This document shows positions 1-5,807 of a stretch of DNA of 5,807 bases, one piece after another. Both the position numbers and the translations under genes were made by a program. A model generated the notes under the pieces. The model was not told the DNA's origin, searched no databases, and was given only the letters and a program-made list of their open reading frames with translations. Each line of letters begins with the position of its first letter. The stretch's first letter is position 1. Source of the DNA: Bin5 sp034428395 (GTDB taxonomy: Bacteria; Chloroflexota; Anaerolineae; Caldilineales; Caldilineaceae); contig DAOUHX010000274.1 of NCBI GenBank assembly GCA_034428395.1, forward strand, positions 1 through 5,807. Direction: 5' to 3'.

Positions 1-1144
<1,144 letters not shown>

Positions 1145-1163
1145 TGGAGGATGGTTTAGGAAA

Positions 1164-1199
1164 CACCCTGTACTAGAGGCCGTTCTTATGTAGAGGGTG
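1164..1199 (+). other. Imperfect hairpin in the argG-argJ spacer
   Basis: CACCCT (1164-1169) pairs with AGGGTG (1194-1199). After a G-G mismatch, TAC (1171-1173) pairs with GTA (1190-1192), and further weak pairing closes on a small GGCCGT loop at 1178-1183. The structure begins 20 bp after the argG stop. No T-tract follows on the plus strand (GTGAGTAG...), so it is not a convincing intrinsic terminator. It could be an RNA-processing or mRNA-stability element between the two arg genes, or chance. Confidence 0.3.
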
Positions 1200-1213
1200 A
1201 GTAGAACTGTGAG

Positions 1214-1240
1214 CGTCCAATACGTCCAAACGATTGGGAG
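1214..1240 (+). promoter_or_regulatory. argJ leader: CGTCCAA direct repeat and Shine-Dalgarno
   Basis: The argJ ribosome binding site is GGGAG at 1236-1240, six bases before the ATG at 1247; this spacing supports the chosen start. Just upstream, CGTCCAA occurs twice in direct orientation (1214-1220 and 1223-1229), nine bases apart. Each copy contains CCAA complementary to TTGG at 1234-1237, which overlaps the ribosome binding site: the first copy extends to CCAAT/ATTGG (1217-1221 with 1233-1237), the second forms a hairpin with loop ACGA. The ribosome binding site is convincing. The idea that the repeats mask it is inference from short pairings. Confidence 0.45.
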
Positions 1241-1246
1241 ATTACG

Positions 1247-2503
1247 ATGTCAGAGAATGAACATACGTTTTCCGGACCTTCGACAACGCCCATACCTGTG
1301 ACCGGCTTCGACACCGCGGGCATCCATTGCGGCATCAAGCCGACGGGCGCGCTGGACCTGGCATTGATCGCCAGTCCGACAGCCTGTCGCGCGGCGGCGG
1401 TATTCACGCAGAACGCGTTTCCGGCGGCGCCGGTCCTCTATGACCGCGAACTGCTGCGGATGAACCCGGACGGGACACACGCCGTGGTTGTCAATAGCGG
1501 CAACGCCAACGCGTGCACCAGCGCGGAGGGGAACGCAAACGCACGGCGCATGGCAGAGGCGGCGGAGAAGAGCCTGGGCAGCACCGACAATACGGCATTC
1601 GTGATGAGCACCGGGGTAATCGGCGTACAGCTGCCGATCGGCGTGATCGAGGCCGGGATCCCGCAGGTGGCGGCCGAGCTGCGGCCGGACGGCTGGGAAG
1701 CGGCTGCCGAGGCAATCATGACGACGGACGTCTTTCCGAAGTGGGCCTCGAGCCAGGCGGAAGTCGGTGGCAAGACGGTCACGATCACCGGCATAGGAAA
1801 AGGCGCGGGGATGATCCATCCGAATATGGCGACGATGCTGGCCACCCTGGCCACTGACGCCAACATCGCGCAGCCGCTGCTGCAGAAGGCGCTTGCGTCG
1901 GCAGTCAGTGGCAGCTTCAACCGCATCAGCGTGGACGGCGACACGAGCACGAACGACACCGTGCTGGTACTGGCGAACGGCGCGGCGGGCAACGCCGAGA
2001 TCGTGGAAGAAGGCGCCGACTACGCGGCGTTCTTGCAGGCGCTGACCGAGGCTTCGGCCGAGCTGGCGAAGCTGATCGTTCGTAACGGCGAGGGCGTGAC
2101 CAAGTTCGTGACAATCCAGGTCGAGGGCGCGGTCAGCGACGGCGAGGCACACCAGGTCGCCAACTCGATCGCAAAGAGCCCACTGGTGAAGACGGCCTTC
2201 TTCGGGCATGACGCCAACTGGGGACGCATCCTGTGTGCGGTGGGCTACTCGGGTGCTACGGTTGACCCGACGAAGGCGCATCTGTTTATCGCCGCGGGCC
2301 AGCCACAGGACGGCAATGCGGAACTGCAGCTGGTGGACGCGGGCACGCCGACGGGCTATGCGGAGGAGGACGCTTCCGCGATCTTTGCGGAGAGCGAAAT
2401 TAGTGCGCGCGTGTCGCTTGGGCTGGGCAAAGGCGCAGCCACAGTGTGGACCTGCGATTTGAGCTACGACTATGTTTCGATCAATGCCGAGTACCGGACA
2501 TAA
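1247..2503 (+). CDS. argJ: Bifunctional ornithine acetyltransferase / N-acetylglutamate synthase
   Basis: ArgJ moves the acetyl group from N-acetylornithine to glutamate, regenerating N-acetylglutamate and releasing ornithine; many members can also acetylate glutamate from acetyl-CoA (EC 2.3.1.35 / 2.3.1.1). The protein is 418 residues, near the usual 390-410. Family signatures visible: VVNSGNANAC (81-90); STGVIG (121-126), whose Thr122-Gly123 match the family's oxyanion-hole pair; KGAGMIHPNMATML (185-198); SFNRISVDGDTSTNDT (223-238); FFGHDANWGRI (318-328); and the C-terminal DYVSINAEYRT. ArgJ precursors self-cleave between Ala and Thr of the MATML motif, here Ala195/Thr196 (Thr codon 1832-1834), giving alpha and beta chains with Thr as N-terminal nucleophile. 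All these residues are present, so the enzyme should be active. Whether it is mono- or bifunctional cannot be decided from sequence alone. Start ATG has a GGGAG six bases upstream; stop is TAA. Confidence 0.97.
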   Translation: MSENEHTFSGPSTTPIPVTGFDTAGIHCGIKPTGALDLALIASPTACRAAAVFTQNAFPAAPVLYDRELLRMNPDGTHAVVVNSGNANACTSAEGNANARRMAEAAEKSLGSTDNTAFVMSTGVIGVQLPIGVIEAGIPQVAAELRPDGWEAAAEAIMTTDVFPKWASSQAEVGGKTVTITGIGKGAGMIHPNMATMLATLATDANIAQPLLQKALASAVSGSFNRISVDGDTSTNDTVLVLANGAAGNAEIVEEGADYAAFLQALTEASAELAKLIVRNGEGVTKFVTIQVEGAVSDGEAHQVANSIAKSPLVKTAFFGHDANWGRILCAVGYSGATVDPTKAHLFIAAGQPQDGNAELQLVDAGTPTGYAEEDASAIFAESEISARVSLGLGKGAATVWTCDLSYDYVSINAEYRT

Positions 2504-2527
2504 ATGAAGTGGCCAGTGGGCTACTGC

Positions 2528-2567
2528 GAACGGTGGAAGTCGGTGGTGAACGGTGGACGGCAGTTGG
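2528..2567. repeat. Short 10-bp-phased CGGTGG repeats downstream of argJ
   Basis: CGGTGG occurs at 2531, 2541 and 2551, exactly 10 bp apart, with a degenerate copy (CAGTTGG) at 2561. The ten-base string GAACGGTGGA is repeated exactly at 2528-2537 and 2548-2557, so the tract also reads as two diverged 20-bp units. It sits in the 126-bp gap between the convergent argJ and PhyH-family genes. The repeat is plain in the sequence; its function is unknown. Protein binding on one DNA face or a remnant tandem repeat are both possible. Confidence 0.55.
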
Positions 2568-2580
2568 ATAGGAGAGGTAG

Positions 2581-2621
2581 GCCGCCTTGGCTGGCTGTCA
2601 GTGGACAACGCCCCAGGCGGC
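2581..2621. other. Compound stem-loop between convergent genes, possible weak bidirectional terminator
   Basis: The outer stem is GCCGCCT (2581-2587) with AGGCGGC (2615-2621), seven perfect pairs. Inside it, GG (2589-2590) can pair with CC (2613-2614), GGC (2593-2595) with GCC (2610-2612), and TGTC (2596-2599) with GACA (2604-2607) around the tetraloop AGTG. It lies 78 bp past the argJ stop and 8 bp past the PhyH-family stop on the opposite strand. A convergent gap is where a shared terminator is expected, but neither side has a strong T-run (TTGCGCGTT on the plus side, none on the minus side), so intrinsic termination is uncertain. Confidence 0.35.
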
Positions 2622-2629
2622 TTGCGCGT

Positions 2630-3517
2630 TCAGACGCCCCAACGCTGACGCGCTTTTTGCATTGGCACGGTGTCGCCTTTAATCCAAGCGTAGTGCGCGA
2701 TCGGGTTTTCGCCGATCCAGCGTTCATCGACGGGCTCGTCGGCCCGCTGGTAGCGGGTGTCGCAGCTGAGGCGGAAGCGGCCGGCGGTGTTGGAGAGGGA
2801 GCCATGCATCGTGTACATGCCGAATATGAGGGCGTCGCCCATCTCGAATTCGGCGCTGCGCCACTGGCCGCCGTATGTGTCGACGAGCTCGACGGGGTCG
2901 TTTGAGAACCAGCCGGTGACCTTGTCGCGGTCGACGTCCATCACGCCGTAGGTCTCCCTGATGCGCTCGAACCGGTGGGAGCCGGCGAGGATGGCGAGCG
3001 GGCCCATTTCGTAGGGGAGGTCGCCAAGGGGGGTCCAAAGGGTGAAGACGTTGGTGGTGCCGCGGCCCATGTAGACGATGTCGTAGTGGGCGCCGGTGAA
3101 GGCGTCGTTGGGCACGACGCGCAGCCATTTGAAGTCGTAGGTGAGGCTGGGGCCTTCGAGGAATTCGGCGAAGAACTGCATCAGCTCGGGCGCTTCAACG
3201 AGGGCGAGGAATTCTCGCGTGTGGGTGACGGCCTTGGCGCCGCCAAGGAATTTGCCGCGCTTGCCTTGGGCGATGACGCCATTCATGAGGGGCTGGCCGG
3301 GCTCGAGCTGTTCTGCCTGCTGCAGGTTTTCGAGGACTGCGCGGCGGGCCTCCTTGACCTTCTGGCGGTCGTGCAGGCCGCGGATGCGCAGGTAACCTTC
3401 GTCCTGCAAGCGGTCGCGCAGGGCTGGCATGTCAGTCCGGATGTCGGTCGAATCTCGCAATTCGTCGAGGTAGCGGCCGCCTATTTCGAGGTCATGTTTT
3501 CCCATTGTCAGTTTCAT
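2630..3517 (-). CDS. Phytanoyl-CoA dioxygenase (PhyH)-family Fe(II)/2-oxoglutarate oxygenase
   Basis: A 295-residue cytoplasmic oxygenase (no signal peptide or membrane segment). The PhyH family uses Fe(II), O2 and 2-oxoglutarate to hydroxylate small molecules, releasing CO2 and succinate. The iron-binding triad HxD...H is present: His144 and Asp146 in GAHYDIVY, and His238 in YTMHGSLSN. Arg249, eleven residues after the distal His in GRFRLSCDTRYQ, fits the 2-oxoglutarate carboxylate ligand. FTLWTPLGD (158-166) and PLAILAGSH (173-181) are typical core strands. The N-terminal GYLRIRGL (41-48) is the usual opening. The ATG start has AGGA close upstream (3-nt spacing, weak); Met6 has no better site. 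It begins 34 bp after the MalG-type permease gene on the same strand and is probably the last gene of the operon. The family has very diverse substrates, so none is assigned; the transport context hints at an imported sugar-like compound or a derivative. Confidence 0.9.
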   Translation of the reverse strand: MKLTMGKHDLEIGGRYLDELRDSTDIRTDMPALRDRLQDEGYLRIRGLHDRQKVKEARRAVLENLQQAEQLEPGQPLMNGVIAQGKRGKFLGGAKAVTHTREFLALVEAPELMQFFAEFLEGPSLTYDFKWLRVVPNDAFTGAHYDIVYMGRGTTNVFTLWTPLGDLPYEMGPLAILAGSHRFERIRETYGVMDVDRDKVTGWFSNDPVELVDTYGGQWRSAEFEMGDALIFGMYTMHGSLSNTAGRFRLSCDTRYQRADEPVDERWIGENPIAHYAWIKGDTVPMQKARQRWGV

Positions 3518-3551
3518 AGGTCCTGTTCCGTGGTTCGTGTTGCGGCAGCGG

Positions 3552-4472
3552 CTATTTGAGGCTGCCTGCTGTAAGGCCTGCTATGAAGTAGCGCTGGGCG
3601 AAGAGGAAGATAAGTAGAATAGGCAGGATCGAAACGAATGAGGCCGTGAATATGAGATGGAGCGGAACAGGCCTGCCGGAGACGCCGGAGTCGAGGACGG
3701 CAAGGAAGAGCGGCAAAGTGTATACCTCCGGTTTATTGAGGTAGATGAGCGGCCCCATGAAGGCGTTCCAGTGGCCCATGAAGGAGAAGATGGCGAGGGC
3801 GGCCATGCCGGGCAGGACCACGGGAGCGACGACGCGCCAGTAGGTGGCGAAGGGGCCGCAGCCGTCGATGCGCGCGGCCTCGATCATCTCGTCAGGCACG
3901 GTGGTCATGTACTGTCGCATCCAGAAGACGGCGAAGGGCGTGGCGAGGCCGGGAATAATGAGGGGATACCAGGTGTTGATCCATTTGAGCCAAGCCATTA
4001 CCAGGTAGTTTGGAACAAGGCCGACGCTGTTGGGGATCATCATGGTTGCCAGCATGGAGAGAAAGAGAGCGTTGCGGCCTTTGAAACGCAGCTTGGCGAA
4101 GGCGTAACCGGCGAGGGAGGCGAGGAATACGTTTCCGATGGTGTTTATGACCGCGATTACAGTGCTGTTGAGGAAGGTACGGCCGAGGGATACGCCGCCG
4201 CGGAAATCGATCTCGTCGGATGGGATCAGGCCGGCGATCTCAAGGTAGTTGTCAAGTGAGGGACGGGTAGGCCAGAACTGTACAGGAACGATATAGATGT
4301 CGGCTGCCGGTTTAAGGGAGGAGGTGACCATCCAGTAGAAGGGAAAGACAAATACCAGGAGCGCGATGAAGAGGGTGACATGGGTAAAGATTCGGCCCAG
4401 AGTTATCCTCTTCTTAGGGGCGTAAGGGCCGGTCCGGGGTGTGGGGGCAATGGTGTCGGCGTTCTGGCTCAT
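3552..4472 (-). CDS. Carbohydrate ABC transporter permease, MalG/UgpE type
   Basis: One of two integral membrane subunits of a binding-protein-dependent sugar-type importer (CUT1-like). The 306 residues show a cytoplasmic N-terminus, then about six hydrophobic segments: near 28-50, 102-127, 135-160, 168-186, 217-245 and 272-292. The EAA loop that docks on the ATPase is clear at about 198-217, EAARIDGCGPFATYWRVVAP. The C-terminus QRYFIAGLTAGSLK is the characteristic end of MalG/UgpE permeases, and KPAADIY (54-60) with the following DNYLEI is the usual first periplasmic stretch. The start ATG at 4472 lies 27 bp after the MalF-type gene's stop; its ribosome binding site is weak (GAG about 13-16 bases upstream), which may mean translational coupling. 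The PhyH-family gene follows after 34 bp. The substrate cannot be read from the permease; sugars, glycerol-phosphate and related polyols are all transported by relatives. Confidence 0.94.
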   Translation of the reverse strand: MSQNADTIAPTPRTGPYAPKKRITLGRIFTHVTLFIALLVFVFPFYWMVTSSLKPAADIYIVPVQFWPTRPSLDNYLEIAGLIPSDEIDFRGGVSLGRTFLNSTVIAVINTIGNVFLASLAGYAFAKLRFKGRNALFLSMLATMMIPNSVGLVPNYLVMAWLKWINTWYPLIIPGLATPFAVFWMRQYMTTVPDEMIEAARIDGCGPFATYWRVVAPVVLPGMAALAIFSFMGHWNAFMGPLIYLNKPEVYTLPLFLAVLDSGVSGRPVPLHLIFTASFVSILPILLIFLFAQRYFIAGLTAGSLK

Positions 4473-4499
4473 TGGCGCTGTATCTCGTCGGCCTGCGCT

Positions 4500-5432
4500 T
4501 CAATCGGAAGCGGCACGTTCGCTGGCGAAGATCTGCAGGAAGGAAAGGGCGATGATAATAACAGCGTTGGCATAGGCGAGCGCGGAGGCGTAGCCAAAAT
4601 TGAACTTGTTGAAGGCCTGGCTGTAGATGATGAGGCCCATGAGAAGACCGGCGCGGTCAGTTCCTCCTCCTGTGCCGACGAGCATGTAGGCTTCTTCGAA
4701 GATGTTGAACATGCCGATGGTTGACAGGATGGCAGCGAAGGCGATGACGCGGCGCATGAGTGGGATGGTGATGTGGATAAAGGCCTGGAGGCCGTTGGCG
4801 CCGTCGATGCGGGCGGCTTCGAAGAGCTCGTGGGGGATGCTTTGGAGGCCGGCGAGCATGATCATCATGTTGTAGCCGACCCAGCGCCAGAGGATCATGA
4901 CGAGGATAGATGGCTTAATGAATTCCGGTTGATCCAAAAGGCCTCTAAATTCGATATTGAAGATTTCCAAGACCGAACCGAGCGGGCTGTAGGGAGAGCC
5001 GAGCAGAAAGTCGAAGAGCAGGCCAACGACGACGAGCGAAGTGACGACGGGCAGGAAGTAGGCAGTGCGGTAGACGACGCGACCTCGGATAGGTTGATTA
5101 AGCACGTTCGCGAGGCTGAGGCTGAGAATCACCATGAGGGGGACGACGAGAATACCGAGAATTGCGGTATTGGAAAGGGCGATATGAAAGTTGTCATCGG
5201 TAAACATGCGTGCGTAGTTTTTGAAACCTACGTATTCGCTGGCGTGAACGCTCTTCCAGTCCTGGAAGCTGATATAGACGGCGAAGAGAATGGGGAAGGC
5301 GCCGAAGAGGCCGAAGAGGATGAAGAAGGGCGAGATAAAGACGTAGGGGGCGGTCTTCTCCCAGATGAAATAGCGGGAAACTGGGGAACGGGTTGCGGTT
5401 GGACCGCCCGGGGGCGTTGACGCCACTGCCAT
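4500..5432 (-). CDS. Carbohydrate ABC transporter permease, MalF/UgpA type
   Basis: Partner membrane subunit of the importer. The reading frame is open back to a GTG at 5525, but I chose the ATG at 5432 (310 residues): it has AGGA eight bases upstream (5441-5444), the protein then starts like relatives (short polar tail, then YFIWEKTAPYVFISPFFILF), and the GTG falls inside the upstream terminator-like hairpin. Hydrophobic segments lie near 28-52, 86-110, 120-145, 172-195, 225-250 and 283-303. The ATPase-docking EAA loop is at about 205-227 (EAARIDGANGLQAFIHITIPLM). FQDW (56-59) and VGFKNYARMF (68-77) are typical of the first periplasmic segment. It is short like UgpA/LacF rather than E. coli MalF, which has a large extra periplasmic domain. 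Neighbours are the binding-protein gene upstream and the MalG-type gene 27 bp downstream. Confidence 0.93.
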   Translation of the reverse strand: MAVASTPPGGPTATRSPVSRYFIWEKTAPYVFISPFFILFGLFGAFPILFAVYISFQDWKSVHASEYVGFKNYARMFTDDNFHIALSNTAILGILVVPLMVILSLSLANVLNQPIRGRVVYRTAYFLPVVTSLVVVGLLFDFLLGSPYSPLGSVLEIFNIEFRGLLDQPEFIKPSILVMILWRWVGYNMMIMLAGLQSIPHELFEAARIDGANGLQAFIHITIPLMRRVIAFAAILSTIGMFNIFEEAYMLVGTGGGTDRAGLLMGLIIYSQAFNKFNFGYASALAYANAVIIIALSFLQIFASERAASD

Positions 5433-5440
5433 TTTCGGGT

Positions 5441-5444
5441 TCCT
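5441..5444 (-). promoter_or_regulatory. Ribosome binding site deciding the MalF-type permease start
   Basis: On the minus strand AGGA is followed by eight bases (ACCCGAAA) and then the ATG at 5432-5430. It favours this start over the in-frame upstream GTG at 5525, whose 31-residue extension has no hydrophobic or family-like content. Confidence 0.65.
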
Positions 5445-5510
5445 AAAGAGGAAGGGGCAACTCAAGACCGGGCAGCAGCGCTGGCTTGGCTCCCGGCCCG
5501 ATTGCCGCAC

Positions 5511-5563
5511 AGAAAACCGCCCCACGCGCGCCTATCTGTAAACGGGCTTGCGTGGGGCCGGTT
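5511..5563 (-). terminator. Intercistronic hairpin with T-tract, probable partial terminator
   Basis: Read on the minus strand, AACCGGCCCCACGC (5563-5550) pairs with GCGTGGGGCGGTT (5527-5515): 13 base pairs with one bulged C. GCC/GGC at 5530-5532 and 5545-5547 can add an inner helix. The 3' arm runs directly into TTTTCT (5516-5511). This is the form of an intrinsic (Rho-independent) terminator. It starts 18 bp past the binding-protein stop and ends about 78 bp before the MalF-type permease start. Structures in this position in ABC importer operons (for example malE-malF) lower downstream expression or protect the upstream mRNA, giving excess binding protein. Here the role is inferred from position and structure. 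It could instead be a full terminator, with the permeases having their own promoter. Confidence 0.7.
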
Positions 5564-5581
5564 GCTGGGTACAGTGGGCGA

Positions 5582-5807
5582 TCAGCCCATGTCCTGCAGG
5601 TCTCTTATCTCCTGGGCGGCTTCGACGAGGGCCTCTTCGGCGCTGACTTCACCGTCGAGGACGCGGCCTTGCGACTGGCCGAGGATGTCCCACGCCTCGG
5701 ACCAGCCCTCTCCCCAAGCGAAGGGTACGACGGCAGAGTTGACTTCGGCGTACATACGGAGGGCAACCTGGCCGCCATAGAATTCGACAGGCTCGTTCAT
5801 GATTGGC
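5582..5807 (-). CDS. ABC sugar-type extracellular solute-binding protein, C-terminal fragment (5' part outside window)
   Basis: Only the last 74 or so residues are visible; the frame stays open to the window edge and the Met at 5800 is internal (preceded by Pro-Ile). The fragment reads NEPVEFYGGQVALRMYAEV... and ends with a helix AEEALVEAAQEIRDLQDM. An 'EF(F/Y)GGQ' followed by an Ala/Glu-rich C-terminal helix carrying '(S)AEEAL..AA.EI' is the usual end of family 1 extracellular solute-binding proteins, which capture substrate outside the membrane and deliver it to the permease pair. Position directly upstream of two permease genes on the same strand supports this. The signal peptide and lipobox, if any, would be outside the window. 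The stop is TGA at 5584-5582. The fragment is short, so confidence rests partly on context. Confidence 0.78.
   Translation of the reverse strand, partial: PIMNEPVEFYGGQVALRMYAEVNSAVVPFAWGEGWSEAWDILGQSQGRVLDGEVSAEEALVEAAQEIRDLQDMG

Noticed and set aside
1250..2608. A 452-codon open frame on the minus strand spanning the whole of argJ, longer than argJ itself
   Set aside because: Its product is rich in Arg and His with no recognisable domain, and it lies entirely opposite a well-supported argJ. Long antisense frames are common opposite GC-rich genes.
2504..2905. A plus-strand frame with ATG directly after the argJ stop
   Set aside because: It looks like a coupled downstream gene, but no ribosome binding site or family is seen and most of it is antisense to the 3' end of the PhyH-family gene.
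2975..3559. A 194-codon plus-strand frame opposite the PhyH-family gene
   Set aside because: Low-complexity Gly/Val/Glu/Ala-rich translation with no family match, antisense to a gene with complete catalytic motifs.
3657..4259. A 200-codon plus-strand frame opposite the MalG-type permease
   Set aside because: Acidic, Gly/His-rich translation typical of the antisense of a membrane-protein gene; no domain or convincing start.
4773..5420. A 215-codon plus-strand frame opposite the MalF-type permease
   Set aside because: Highly acidic translation (EEAEEDEEGRD), the expected reverse-strand image of hydrophobic codons; no supporting features.
5468..5500. Second possible hairpin (CGGGC/GCCCG) between the terminator-like structure and the permease gene
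   Set aside because: Only five pairs with a 22-base loop and no following T-run; expected by chance in GC-rich sequence.
5433..5525. N-terminal extension of the MalF-type permease from the GTG at 5525
   Set aside because: The extension is not family-like, its GTG lies in the stem of the terminator-like hairpin, and the ATG at 5432 has a proper ribosome binding site.
5582..5800. Complete 72-codon small protein starting at the ATG at 5800
   Set aside because: The frame stays open to the window edge (Pro-Ile before the Met) and the sequence reads as the C-terminal end of a solute-binding protein.

Overview
This GC-rich bacterial window holds five protein-coding genes in two convergent blocks, with two of the five cut by the window edges. 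There are no rRNA or tRNA genes, CRISPR arrays, insertion sequences or phage genes that I can recognise. The protein families suggest a free-living heterotroph, perhaps an uncultured environmental lineage such as Chloroflexota. That placement is a guess from general protein character; nothing here fixes taxonomy.

Left block, plus strand (1-2503): arginine biosynthesis. The 3' part of argG (argininosuccinate synthase, N-terminal ATP-binding segment outside the window) is followed after a 102-bp spacer by a complete argJ (bifunctional glutamate N-acetyltransferase/ornithine acetyltransferase, with its autocleavage motif intact). ArgJ runs the acetyl cycle that makes ornithine; ArgG acts later, joining citrulline to aspartate. 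The spacer has an imperfect hairpin, and just before argJ a repeated CGTCCAA element that could pair with the ribosome binding site.

Middle (2504-2629): a convergent intergenic region with 10-bp-phased CGGTGG repeats and a compound stem-loop, but no strong T-tract terminator.

Right block, minus strand (read from 5807 down to 2630): a carbohydrate-type ABC importer operon. In transcription order it has the C-terminal end of an extracellular solute-binding protein, a MalF/UgpA-type permease, a MalG/UgpE-type permease, and a phytanoyl-CoA dioxygenase (PhyH)-family Fe(II)/2-oxoglutarate oxygenase. Spacers between the last three genes are 27 and 34 bp, so they are probably co-transcribed. The 149-bp gap after the binding-protein gene carries a strong GC-rich hairpin followed by a T-tract, placed to act as a partial terminator that lets the binding protein be made in excess over the permeases. 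No ATPase gene is visible. The linkage suggests that the oxygenase may act on the imported compound or something derived from it, but the substrate cannot be read from the sequence.

I did not find a clearly new system. The most notable points are the oxygenase-transporter linkage and the intercistronic hairpins.
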